Assembly (NCBI GenBank): GCA_035634055.1
Contig: DASQDR010000174.1
Span: 1-46,772, forward strand
Direction of reading: 5' to 3'
DNA length: 46,772 bases
From: JAICTV01 sp035634055
Lineage (GTDB): Bacteria > Planctomycetota > Phycisphaerae > Tepidisphaerales > Tepidisphaeraceae
The stretch's first letter is position 1, and every line of letters starts with the position of its first letter. This document shows positions 1-8,209 of this stretch, in pieces. The position numbers and the translations under genes were made by a program. The notes below the pieces were generated by a model. It made no database searches. It was not told the DNA's origin and saw nothing but the letters and a program-made list of their open reading frames with translations.

Positions 1-1156
1 GCGGCGGGGCGGCGTCGACGGCGGCGGCCCAGGCGGGCCGCGGGGGCGGCGCGGGCGCCGCCGGCGCGGTCGAAGCCACCGCCGGCGCGGGCGCGGGCGC
101 CTCGACCACGGGCGCAGTGGTCGGCGCGGCTTCCACGACGGGCGCCAGGGCGGGCCTGGTGGCGGCGGTGTTGGCGGCCAGGTCCTTCGGCTTCGCCGGC
201 TCCCACGGGCGCTGCATGTTCCACAGCGGGAAGAAGAACAGCCCCAGCGCCGCCGTCAGCCCGGCGACGCCCGCCATCCCCATGCCGTACATCAGCGCCG
301 TGAGCAGCGCGGTCTGCACCGCCTGGAGCGGCGTCACGCCGTACATCGCCAGCATCATCGGGACCGCCAACCCCATGCCGATGCCGGCGCCAAGCAGCGT
401 GCCGAACGCGCCGCCGACGGTGAACAGCCCCAGCGTCGCCCCCAGCGTGGCCGGGCCGATGGCGGCGGCGGTCTGGAGCCAGACGGCGTTGGGCAGCTTG
501 AAGTCCAGCGTGTCGCTGGCGCCGGTGACGGCGCGGATGGTCATGGGGATGACGCCGGCGACGAACGCCAGCACCGCCGCCCCCACCAGCAGCAGCCCGG
601 GCAGCGGCGCGTAGGAGCCGAGCATGCGGGTGATCGCCATCGTCAGCGTCAGCCCGTAGCAGAAGACCACGACCGCCAGCGGCATCCATAGCTCGCCGAC
701 GATGGGCGGCAGGAACGATTCGTTCTTGGGGACGAACCGCTTGGTGTCGCGCGGCATGTCCTGCTTGTGGATGCCGTACTCGTGGAAGTCGCGCTCGGCG
801 TCCGCCGCGGCGCGCAGGGCGGCCTCGTCATCGTCGCCTTCACCATTGCCCAGGCCCGCCGCGCCGGCGGTGGTACCCATGCGCGTGGCGGCCATCCGCG
901 TGCCGTGGCTCGTGCCGTGGCCCGTGCCGTGGCCCGTGCCGTGGCTCGTCGCCCCCGCGGGACGGGCGACCGGCGACTTCACCACCGGCGGAGGGGCGGA
1001 TTCCGCGTCGTCATCAAGCGTCACCGGCCCGACCGGCCCGGCCATCGGGATGCGGATCTTCCCCCCGCAGTGCTTGCACACCGCCACCCGCCCGGCCAGT
1101 TCGTCCTTCACCCGGTAGTGCGCCTGGCAGCCCCGACAAACAATCTCGATCGGCAT
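1..1156 (-). CDS. Zinc-ribbon, multi-pass membrane protein (C-terminus off the window)
   Basis: The ATG at 1156 opens a frame that stays open to the left edge (385 codons visible, no stop), so the C-terminus is missing. Residues 1-35 form a small zinc ribbon with Cys7, Cys10, Cys27 and Cys30 (CRGC...CKHC), a type common at the N-terminus of planctomycete membrane proteins. A Gly/His/Thr linker follows, encoded by a 12-bp tandem repeat, then an acidic stretch. About five hydrophobic segments come next, the first reading MPLAVVVFCYGLTLTMAI. The tail is Ala/Pro-rich (PVVEAPAPAPAV). No enzyme motif is visible, so the function is unknown. It is probably an inner-membrane protein with a cytoplasmic zinc finger. 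It is divergent from the amidase gene at 1587. Confidence 0.75.
   Translation of the reverse strand, partial: MPIEIVCRGCQAHYRVKDELAGRVAVCKHCGGKIRIPMAGPVGPVTLDDDAESAPPPVVKSPVARPAGATSHGTGHGTGHGTSHGTRMAATRMGTTAGAAGLGNGEGDDDEAALRAAADAERDFHEYGIHKQDMPRDTKRFVPKNESFLPPIVGELWMPLAVVVFCYGLTLTMAITRMLGSYAPLPGLLLVGAAVLAFVAGVIPMTIRAVTGASDTLDFKLPNAVWLQTAAAIGPATLGATLGLFTVGGAFGTLLGAGIGMGLAVPMMLAMYGVTPLQAVQTALLTALMYGMGMAGVAGLTAALGLFFFPLWNMQRPWEPAKPKDLAANTAATRPALAPVVEAAPTTAPVVEAPAPAPAVASTAPAAPAPPPRPAWAAAVDAAPP
899..946 (-). repeat. Four tandem 12-bp units coding a Gly-Thr-Ser/Gly-His linker
   Basis: Four consecutive units of cgtgccgtggc[t/c] lie inside the partial membrane protein. On the coding strand they read as repeated HGT(S/G) tetrapeptides just after the zinc ribbon. 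Units 1 and 4 end in t, units 2 and 3 in c. The unit is a multiple of three, so copy-number change would keep the frame. Confidence 0.85.
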
Positions 1157-1586
1157 CTTCGTGATCCCCGCGATGAGCAGACGTGTAGACGGCCGGGATG
1201 ATAACAAGTTCCCCAGTGGGCGGCGACGAATTTGTGAGTCGAGAGCGGGGGGCCGCACGTGTGGGGAACGTCACAGGATCACCGGCATGCTCGCGGGGAA
1301 AGCGGGAGCCTGCCACACGCGCAAGAGGCTTCCCCGCGCCGGCTCCCGGCGTTTAGCGCCCGCGTAAGTTCCGCCGCTGGCCGAATCCTGCGAATTTCGC
1401 GCGAGCATTGCTGGAATTGCCGGCGTAGGTCCGATAGAAACTGCGGCGACCGGCCCGGAGGGGCGGCGCCGTGCGGATCCGTTCGCACGCCGGACCGCCG
1501 CCCAATGCCAATCCGCCGGGCGGACGGCACGGCGCGCGGCGCACCGAGGTTCTCTCTCTCGCTTGGAACACTACCGAGGGCCAGGG
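1157..1586. other. 430-bp divergent intergenic region with a bulged hairpin
   Basis: No convincing coding frame lies between the two divergent genes. The visible structure is a hairpin. CGCGGGGAA (1292-1300) pairs with TTCCCCGCG (1330-1338), and GCCT (1308-1311) pairs with AGGC (1326-1329), leaving a one-sided bulge. CGGGAGCC (1303-1310) could instead pair with GGCTCCCG (1341-1348), so two mutually exclusive folds are possible. I could not place a confident sigma-70 promoter here, and I do not recognise a known riboswitch. Confidence 0.4.
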
Positions 1587-2366
1587 ATGGCGAAGCAGCC
1601 ACGCAGCAGCGGCCGGGCAGCAGGTGTCGTCGTCGTCGTCGCGACGGTGCTGGCGCTGGCGATGATCTCCACCACGGGTTGCTCGACGCCCGCCAAGCCG
1701 GCGGTCGCGCGGCTCCCGCAGCCGAGCTTCGATGGGCCGCGCATCGTCAAGCCGATCGCCCCCAAGCTCGAGGCGCCGCTGGCGGCGGCGCCCGCGGGGC
1801 CCAGCGCCTGGAACCCGAGGGTCGCGGCGCGGCCCTGGAAGTGGATCGTCATCCACCACTCCGCCAGCCCGACCGGGTCGGCCGTCAGCTTCGACAAGGA
1901 GCACAAGGCCAAGGGGTGGGACGGCGTCGGCTACCACTTTGTCATCGGCAACGGCACGACCACCCGCGACGGGCAGGTCGAGGTGACCGCCCGCTGGCCG
2001 GTGCAGAAGTGGGGCGCGCACGCCAAGACGCTGGACAACCGCTACAACGAGTACGGCATTGGCATCTGCCTGGTGGGCAACTTCGATACGGAGCGCCCGA
2101 CGGCCGCCCAGATGAAGGCGCTGACCGGCCTGGTCTCCTACCTGATGCAAACGTATCGCATCCCCGCCCAGAGCGTGGTGGGGCACCGCGACACCAAGGC
2201 AACCGAGTGCCCCGGGCGGTGGATGAACGTGGCAACGGTGCGGCAGTTGGCGAGCCGGGCGATCGTGGCCGAGGGCGGGAAGCTCGCCGGCGCTAGCCCT
2301 TCGCCCGACCCCGCCGCTCCCGCCCAACCCGCCGCGAGCGTGGAGCTGCTCGGCGACGCTCGTTAA
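1587..2366 (+). CDS. Secreted N-acetylmuramoyl-L-alanine amidase (Amidase_2 / PGRP fold)
   Basis: A 259-residue peptidoglycan hydrolase that would cleave the bond between MurNAc and L-Ala of the stem peptide, outside the cytoplasmic membrane. Residues 14-31 are a hydrophobic export segment ending in STTGC (Cys32). This could be a lipoprotein signal, but the -3 position is Thr, so the lipobox is imperfect. The catalytic domain runs from about residue 84 to 225. The zinc ligands of the family are visible as His90 (WIVIHH), His200 (GHRD) and Cys208 (ECPG). The C-terminus is a Pro/Ala-rich tail. The start is set at ATG 1587, which has a purine-rich GAGGGCCAGGG just upstream; an in-frame ATG 24 bases earlier is less likely. 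Confidence 0.9.
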   Translation: MAKQPRSSGRAAGVVVVVATVLALAMISTTGCSTPAKPAVARLPQPSFDGPRIVKPIAPKLEAPLAAAPAGPSAWNPRVAARPWKWIVIHHSASPTGSAVSFDKEHKAKGWDGVGYHFVIGNGTTTRDGQVEVTARWPVQKWGAHAKTLDNRYNEYGIGICLVGNFDTERPTAAQMKALTGLVSYLMQTYRIPAQSVVGHRDTKATECPGRWMNVATVRQLASRAIVAEGGKLAGASPSPDPAAPAQPAASVELLGDAR

Positions 2367-2474
2367 GCGTCCCCCGCCGAAGGCGCCCGCGGCTCCGTGA
2401 TTCGCGGGCCGCCCGGCTTGAATCTATGCACCGGGCGGCTAGGATTGCCGGTCTGGACTTTCCGATGGATTTTC

Positions 2475-2549
<75 letters not shown>

Positions 2550-2570
2550 TCTTTCGTAATAGACTGACGG

Positions 2571-2604
2571 ACGGCGGACCTACCAGCGGGTCCGCCGTTT
2601 TCGT
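2571..2604 (+). terminator. Rho-independent terminator after tRNA-Pro
   Basis: The stem ACGGCGGACC (2571-2580) pairs perfectly with GGTCCGCCGT (2589-2598) around an 8-nt loop and is followed by a T-rich run (ttttcgtt). It lies 23 nt past the tRNA 3' end and before the next gene, so it most likely ends the tRNA transcript. Confidence 0.85.
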
Positions 2605-2640
2605 TCGTGAAGCGGTCATCTTTTAACTTAGCTAAGCACC

Positions 2641-5600
2641 ATGAAGGCACCCACCAGCGAACATCGTCAGCGCGTCCTCGGCATCGGCCCCGGGGTGCCG
2701 CGCGAGCGGCGGAGGCAGCAGGTCGAGCTGCTCCTGATGGCCCACGGGCTCGTGCCGGTCAACGGCAGCAACGGGCACGATGGGCGGGACGGGCACGAGC
2801 GTACCAACGGTGACGGCGACGGCGCGGCCATCCAGGAGATCGCCGGCGGGTTGCTCCGCAGCTTCCGCGAGCAGCAGCGCCGCCTGCGCGCCCACCGCTG
2901 CGCCGCCGACGCGCGGGTGGAGGCGTTTCTGGCCGAGCATTTTGCCGACGTCGGCGCCACGCTTCGCCTGCCCGACCAGACGCTGGTGCTGGCCGAGCAC
3001 GGCGTGGCGCGCGAGCTGTCGCTGCCGCGCGCTTCCGATGAGTTCACCGGGCCGCTGCTGACGAGTTACCGCGTGCGCAACGGCGTGCTGCACAACCCCA
3101 GGAGCGACCGCCGGACCACCCACGGCACGTTCCACGTTGCCGAGGGCGGGCTGCCGGTGCCGGGTGACAAGAAGGCGGTGCCCAAGCGCGTCTTCGGCGA
3201 GCTGTTCAAGCGCGCAGTCAACCCGCCGGACGACCTGATGATGCTCCCGTACACCGCGCAGGACGAGCGCCCGGCGCGGACGTTCGTCTCGCTGCTCCTC
3301 CGCCCGCTGGTCTGCCCGGAGGTGCCGGGCGTGTGCGCGTCGAAGACGATGGAGGTCCGCTTCTTCTCGCCCGGGTCGCTGGTGAGCAACCTGGATTTCG
3401 TGGAATCCATCTTCGGCAACGCCGGCGATCCCGCCTTGCCGGAGAACGACGCGGGACTAGACGTCGAGCACTGGACCGGCCACACCGGCTGCGTCATCCT
3501 CGCGCCGCACTTGGTGAACCTGACAAAAAAGGAGCTGGGCCTTCCGCACGCGGACCAGGCGACCGAGCGGCAGAAGCGCGACGGCATGTGCTGGAAGGAC
3601 GCCGCCGAGAAGTACAACGAGGGCTCGGCGTTCAAGCTCACCTGCCGGACCAGCGCGGGCGTGGTGGTCACGCTGATCGCCGACAACTACTACGGCTACT
3701 GCAAGAAGGAAGTGAAGACGCAGGTCAGCTACGCCGCCAACCTGTACGGCAACGTGGAGGAGGAACACGCCGGCGGCGCGCTCGCCTTCCCGAGCTGGAG
3801 CCTGGGGACCGAGTATCACCCCAGCAGCAGCAGCCTGCGGACCGGGCGGACGTTCAAGGATGTCGCCCGCGACTACGCCTCCTTCATCGACGTCCGCCCC
3901 GAGGGGTACGGCGTCGACCGCCGCTTCCCGCAGCTCATCTACATCCCCGAGCACTCGCGCGCCAGCGTCGATCGCCAGCAGGTCTGGTGGACCGGTGACG
4001 ACGGCAAGGAGCACGCGCTGCCGCTGCGGCCGGGGCACATCTACATGTCCCCGTGGGGCGGCAAGATGCGCTTCGAGAAGCACCCGGGCGCGCCGAGCTG
4101 GCGCCTGATCGGCACCGGCGGCGACGGCACCTTCTGCCACAAGCCCAGCACCGTCAGCGGCGGCGGAAAGAGCGAGATCAGCAAGTCGCTGCGCGATTAC
4201 ATGCTGTACGGCCCGATCTTCGTCGCCGATGCCGAGAAAGACCTGGCGAAGGTGCGCGAGATCCTCGCCTACGACTTCTCGAAGCGCTGGCGCGCCGATT
4301 CGCCCGAGCGGCCGGAGTATCCGACCGGGCGCAGCCGCCCGCTCCTCAGCCCGCAGCGGTCGCTGGGCAGCGTGATCAAGCTGCTGACGCCCTCCACGGA
4401 GTTCACCGAAGAGTACAACGCCTGGGTGACGTCGATTCCCAACTACGTGCTGGCGATGCTGTTCATCATCAAGCGGTTCCACAAGCAAGAGTGGGGCGAC
4501 GCCTGGGAGCAGCACTTCAGCGTGGACGTGGTCAACGGCTTCCCGGGGCACGAGCTGAAGCTCGAGGGCCGCAAGCTGGTCGGCACGTACCTGCGCGTCG
4601 GGCTGCTGCCCGGCAACGCCTGGCGGACGTTCAAGCTGCGCCAGGACTTCGCCGCCGCTGCCAAGGTGCAGACCGAGGACGACATCTCCGCGTCGGTGGT
4701 CGTCCCCGCCGGCCAGCTCGAAAATTTGCCGCCGGGGCGGAACGCGCCATCCTATAAATTCGTGCACAACTGCGAGTACCGGCTGTTCCAGCGGCCCGAC
4801 GAGGCGATCCACCGCGGGTTCGACGAGCAGACCGAGCGCGACCTGTCGGAGCCGTCCAACTTCATTTCCAACTTCCAGCCGCTCACGCTCGACGAGGTGC
4901 GCGACATCGTGGCGCACGTGGCGGACTTCGAGCAGTTCACGCCGCCGATGAAGGCGATGCTCGCCGCCGCGGCGCAGCAGCCGGAAGGGGCGAGCTACGT
5001 CGTATCGTCCGATCGCCCGCGGCTGGTGGACGGCAAGCCGACGAAGAACCCGCGCTACCTCCAGACCCGCCCGGACATGGTCAACCCGCTCGACAAGTAC
5101 GTGGCCGAGGTGGGGCTGCGGCTGTCGCGCGCGGTGCCGGCGGACAAGCCGGTGCACATCCCGGTCGACGCCGTCCTGGTCGGCCGGCGCAACAACCCGC
5201 CCGACGCCAAGGCCGGCATCCGCGCCCTGGCCGTCTACAACCCGATCCACTACCAGGAGCTGCCCGAGCTGTTCATGGATTTTGTCTGCTCGCTCACCGG
5301 CAAGAGCCCGTCCACCACCGGCGCCGGAAGCGAGGGCGCGCTGACCAAGTCCCCGTTCAACATGCTCCGCCCGATCATCGACCTGAACAACGCGCTGGTG
5401 AGCTACATCCTCACCGGGCTGGGGGGGTTCTCCACGTCGGCGGGGCACGTCGGGCCCAACGTGCGGGTCGATCACGACATCAGCCTGCTGGTGCCGGAAA
5501 TCTGGTGCCGCCTGAGCCCGCAGGAGCGCGACCCGGCGTTCATGATCGCCAACGGCTACCTCGAGCCGCTCGGCGACTTCACCCACCACGGCGAGCGCAT

Positions 5601-6219
5601 CCCCGCGAGCCGGCTGGGCTACCGAATTACCGAGCGGTTCGTCCGCGGGTTCTTCGGGCGCATCTTCGACCACCCGACGAAGGTGTTCGACGAGCTGATC
5701 CTCAAGCCCGAGCTCCAGGACATCGATTCGTTCGTCGACGGGATCAAGAACATCGCCGAGGCCCAGCAGCGCGTGGCGCAGACGTACCTGGACGACGGAT
5801 CGATCCGCGACGCCAGCCCGCCGCTGCGCGCGCTGCTGCTGATCATGGCCACCGGATCGTGGGAGGGGAAGGACGCGCACGACCCGTCCTTCCGCCGAAT
5901 GTTCACGCGCGAGTACCTGCTGGCCAGCGACTGGTATCGCCGGCGGCTCGACGCCAAGCAGGCGGCGGACGCGGCGCTGTGGCGGCGGCACGTGCGAAAC
6001 CTGGACGCGTTCCTTGCCGACCCGTCCTGCCGCGGCGAGGCGGATCGCCTGCAACTGCACCGGCGGCGCGAACTGGCGCTGGCGGAACTGGAGCGGGCCG
6101 GCTCGCAGCAGTACCGCGCGCAACTGGAAGGCACGCTCGGCCTGGACCCTTCCGCGGCCGCCACTACCAGCGAAGTCGAACCCGCGGCGACCGCCGTCGC
6201 GGCTGGAGTGTTGGGGTAA
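2641..6219 (+). CDS. Probable PPi-type phosphoenolpyruvate carboxykinase
   Basis: A 1192-residue soluble protein with no signal peptide or membrane segment. Its size matches the PPi-dependent PEPCKs known from Propionibacterium and Entamoeba (about 1100-1200 residues), which are roughly twice as long as ATP- or GTP-PEPCK. Those enzymes interconvert oxaloacetate plus PPi with PEP, CO2 and phosphate. The segment STVSGGGKSEISKS (residues 503-516) is a glycine-rich, Lys/Ser-containing loop where PEPCKs carry the phosphate-binding P-loop. A second Gly/Ser/Thr-rich stretch, TGKSPSTTGAGSEG, starts at residue 886. Residues 42-60 are a low-complexity Gly/His/Asp linker. The assignment rests on remembered family features and length, not on an alignment. 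The alternative is an uncharacterised large P-loop protein. The start ATG has only a weak upstream purine signal. Pyruvate kinase lies in the same window at 31232-32740. Confidence 0.6.
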   Translation: MKAPTSEHRQRVLGIGPGVPRERRRQQVELLLMAHGLVPVNGSNGHDGRDGHERTNGDGDGAAIQEIAGGLLRSFREQQRRLRAHRCAADARVEAFLAEHFADVGATLRLPDQTLVLAEHGVARELSLPRASDEFTGPLLTSYRVRNGVLHNPRSDRRTTHGTFHVAEGGLPVPGDKKAVPKRVFGELFKRAVNPPDDLMMLPYTAQDERPARTFVSLLLRPLVCPEVPGVCASKTMEVRFFSPGSLVSNLDFVESIFGNAGDPALPENDAGLDVEHWTGHTGCVILAPHLVNLTKKELGLPHADQATERQKRDGMCWKDAAEKYNEGSAFKLTCRTSAGVVVTLIADNYYGYCKKEVKTQVSYAANLYGNVEEEHAGGALAFPSWSLGTEYHPSSSSLRTGRTFKDVARDYASFIDVRPEGYGVDRRFPQLIYIPEHSRASVDRQQVWWTGDDGKEHALPLRPGHIYMSPWGGKMRFEKHPGAPSWRLIGTGGDGTFCHKPSTVSGGGKSEISKSLRDYMLYGPIFVADAEKDLAKVREILAYDFSKRWRADSPERPEYPTGRSRPLLSPQRSLGSVIKLLTPSTEFTEEYNAWVTSIPNYVLAMLFIIKRFHKQEWGDAWEQHFSVDVVNGFPGHELKLEGRKLVGTYLRVGLLPGNAWRTFKLRQDFAAAAKVQTEDDISASVVVPAGQLENLPPGRNAPSYKFVHNCEYRLFQRPDEAIHRGFDEQTERDLSEPSNFISNFQPLTLDEVRDIVAHVADFEQFTPPMKAMLAAAAQQPEGASYVVSSDRPRLVDGKPTKNPRYLQTRPDMVNPLDKYVAEVGLRLSRAVPADKPVHIPVDAVLVGRRNNPPDAKAGIRALAVYNPIHYQELPELFMDFVCSLTGKSPSTTGAGSEGALTKSPFNMLRPIIDLNNALVSYILTGLGGFSTSAGHVGPNVRVDHDISLLVPEIWCRLSPQERDPAFMIANGYLEPLGDFTHHGERIPASRLGYRITERFVRGFFGRIFDHPTKVFDELILKPELQDIDSFVDGIKNIAEAQQRVAQTYLDDGSIRDASPPLRALLLIMATGSWEGKDAHDPSFRRMFTREYLLASDWYRRRLDAKQAADAALWRRHVRNLDAFLADPSCRGEADRLQLHRRRELALAELERAGSQQYRAQLEGTLGLDPSAAATTSEVEPAATAVAAGVLG

Positions 6220-6271
6220 CGCAGCGCGCTGGCGCGAGGCGCGTCGCTCGCCCCTCTCTCTGCGGACGAAC

Positions 6272-7288
6272 TCACCCGGATCCCACCATCGGCGCGCCTG
6301 ACGGCGCGGCGGCGGCGGCGACTGCGCGGCCGGCCGGCGTTTCGGGGGCGGCGGCGCCGGCGTTGGCACAGATCGCCCCGTGAAGCCAGCAGGTGTAGCA
6401 GGCCTGGTGCCCCAAGCCGAAGTCGGCGCGCGCCCCCTCGCCCAGCGTCGGCGCCAGCAGCGCGTCCGGCTCCTCGATCAGGATGGGGCACACGTGCACG
6501 CCGCGGTCGCTGACGATCCGGCCGGTTGCGCACAGCAGCGCGGTGGCGTCGAACTGCTCCATCATCGCCGGCGTCACGCGCTCGACGTCGAGATATCCGC
6601 GCGAGCGCAGCGCCTCGGCGCCGATCCGCAGCGCAGGGAGCAACTTGATCCGCGGCCGCGCGTAGTCCACCGATAGCAGCGCCTGCCGCATTTGCTGGTA
6701 AACGGCCGTCGCGTCGGCGTCGTCCCAGGTCTGGGCCATCGTGACGATGGGGAGGAAGCCGGCGGCGACGAGCCGCCTGACCCCTTCAATCGCGCGAGCG
6801 AACGCGCCCGCGCCGCGGATGCGGTCGTTGGACGGCGCGTCCGGGCCGTCGATGCTGACGCGCAGCTCGAGGGAGTAGATCGACGCGTCGCGCATCCGCG
6901 CCAGCGCCGCCACCGCCTTGTCCGACAGCAGCGTCCCGTTCGTCAAGACGGTGGCCGGCCCGATCGCCAGCGTGGCGGCGAGCATGTCGGGCAGGCGCGG
7001 GTGCAGGAACGGCTCGCCGCCGGTGAAGTAATACTCCTTCACGCCTAAGCTTTGGCTCTCCGCCAGCGCGCGCAGGACCGTGTCGTAATCGAGGAACCCG
7101 AAGCTGCGGTTGCCGGGCGAGCAACTGATGAAGCAGTGCGTGCAGGCCAGGTTACACACCGTCCCGGCGACCTGGAACCAGAGGCTGTCGAGCCGGCGGA
7201 GGGCGACGCGCGGCGCGGCCGGCGGCGGGCGGTCCGCGAGCGTGGACAGGCGGACGAGCCGGGCGGAATTGGCGAAAGAATCGGGCAT
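6272..7288 (-). CDS. Radical SAM enzyme with C-terminal cysteine cluster
   Basis: A 338-residue protein. The radical SAM core has the canonical CxxxCxxC, CNLACTHC (Cys45, Cys49, Cys52), that holds the [4Fe-4S] cluster used to cleave S-adenosylmethionine. It is followed by the GGE-type SAM-binding motif FTGGEP (residues 89-93) and a later SIDGPD (145-150). A C-terminal region adds Cys253, Cys267, Cys297, Cys300 and Cys307, which looks like a SPASM/twitch-type auxiliary cluster domain (ACYTCWLHGAIC). Cys56, four residues after the third core cysteine, is extra. The substrate is unknown: SPASM members modify peptides or assemble cofactors, but no peptide precursor gene is visible next door. It converges on the PEPCK-like gene with a 52-bp gap. 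Confidence 0.82.
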   Translation of the reverse strand: MPDSFANSARLVRLSTLADRPPPAAPRVALRRLDSLWFQVAGTVCNLACTHCFISCSPGNRSFGFLDYDTVLRALAESQSLGVKEYYFTGGEPFLHPRLPDMLAATLAIGPATVLTNGTLLSDKAVAALARMRDASIYSLELRVSIDGPDAPSNDRIRGAGAFARAIEGVRRLVAAGFLPIVTMAQTWDDADATAVYQQMRQALLSVDYARPRIKLLPALRIGAEALRSRGYLDVERVTPAMMEQFDATALLCATGRIVSDRGVHVCPILIEEPDALLAPTLGEGARADFGLGHQACYTCWLHGAICANAGAAAPETPAGRAVAAAAAPSGAPMVGSG

Positions 7289-7458
7289 CGGCCGGCGTCG
7301 TTAGCGCTATCCCACCGGCGGCCGCGGCGCGGCCGCTAAGTCGAGTCGTCACGGGATCATAGCCGCGGCGGTCAAAACCTTCCTCGCGCGCGTAGTATAA
7401 GTTAGCTTACGCCGCCGCAGCGCTGGCGAACTCTTGCCGGCGGCAGCGGGGAAACGGG

Positions 7459-8061
7459 TTGAAACTTCGTTGGAGTTGGCGCGTGTCAACCGATGGACAG
7501 GCATCATCGCTTCCCCCCGGCGCCAGCGGTGGCGCCAGCGGTGGCGGGGGCGGCGGGAAGAACGACACCGTCGCCCTTTTCGAGGAGGCGGTGCAGGCCA
7601 ACACCCGCCGGCTGCTGGCGATCGCCCGCGCGATCGTCGGGACCCGCGCCTCCCCTGAGGACGTGGTGCAGCAGGCGGTCATGAACCTGTTCCAGCACCG
7701 CGAGCGCTACGACTGGCGCGAGCCGGGCGGGCTGCTCCGGCGGGCGGTGGTCAACGAAGCATTGCGGCTGCTGCGGTCGCCGAAGATGACGGTCGTGCAG
7801 GACGACCAGCCGGAGGTTCGCCCCGACGAGCCCTCGGCCGACATGGACCGCCGCGAGACCGTCGCCAAGGTCCGCGCCGCCATCGACAAGCTGCCGGAGC
7901 ACTACCGCTCGGCGCTGGTGCTGTGCGAGTACGAGGGGATGCCGTACGCCGAGATCGCCACGACGCTCAACGCGTCGGTGCCGCAGATCAAGACGTGGAT
8001 CCACCGGGCGCGGCGGCAGTTGGCGACGATGCTGAAGGAGTACGCCGACGCGTCGTCGTGA
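7459..8061 (+). CDS. RNA polymerase sigma factor, ECF-like
   Basis: A protein of about 200 residues with the two-domain layout of ECF sigma factors. The region 2-like part (about residues 38-95) has helices around ANTRRLLAIARAIVG and ASPEDVVQQAVMNLFQ. The region 4-like part (about 135-195) carries LPEHYRSALVLCEYEGMPYAEIA followed by the helix-turn-helix and WIHRARRQL. The Gly/Ser-rich N-terminus (residues 12-34) is not part of the fold. The start is uncertain: the frame opens at TTG 7459 behind a purine-rich GCGGGGAAACGGG, and GTG 7483 is the alternative. The anti-sigma-like gene and the PDZ gene follow on the same strand, which suggests a stress-response unit, but the signal is unknown. Confidence 0.85.
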   Translation: MKLRWSWRVSTDGQASSLPPGASGGASGGGGGGKNDTVALFEEAVQANTRRLLAIARAIVGTRASPEDVVQQAVMNLFQHRERYDWREPGGLLRRAVVNEALRLLRSPKMTVVQDDQPEVRPDEPSADMDRRETVAKVRAAIDKLPEHYRSALVLCEYEGMPYAEIATTLNASVPQIKTWIHRARRQLATMLKEYADASS

Positions 8062-8209
8062 GCGCCCGTACGACCTTGGCGCGCACGGCATTTCCGCGTG
8101 CGGAATCGCAGCGTGCGGCGTTGGCGAAGGATCGGTCGCAGCGCCGTGGGCGACGTGCGGGGGCGACGTGCGGGGGCGACGGGACGAGCAGCGTTTGAGG
8201 AAGTGACCG

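Noticed and set aside
3457..6369. A 970-codon open frame antisense to the PEPCK-like gene
   Set aside because: It mirrors the real gene in GC-rich DNA, is Arg/Val/Ala-rich, and shows no domain; the plus-strand frame has the coherent protein.
7390..7405. A TATAAG -10-like box before the sigma factor gene
   Set aside because: No matching -35 element at a normal spacing (the place reads caaaac), so I did not call a promoter.
8146..8182. gggggcgacgtgc-like tandem words in the sigma/anti-sigma spacer
   Set aside because: Only about two and a half short imperfect copies in very GC-rich DNA; too weak to call a regulatory repeat.
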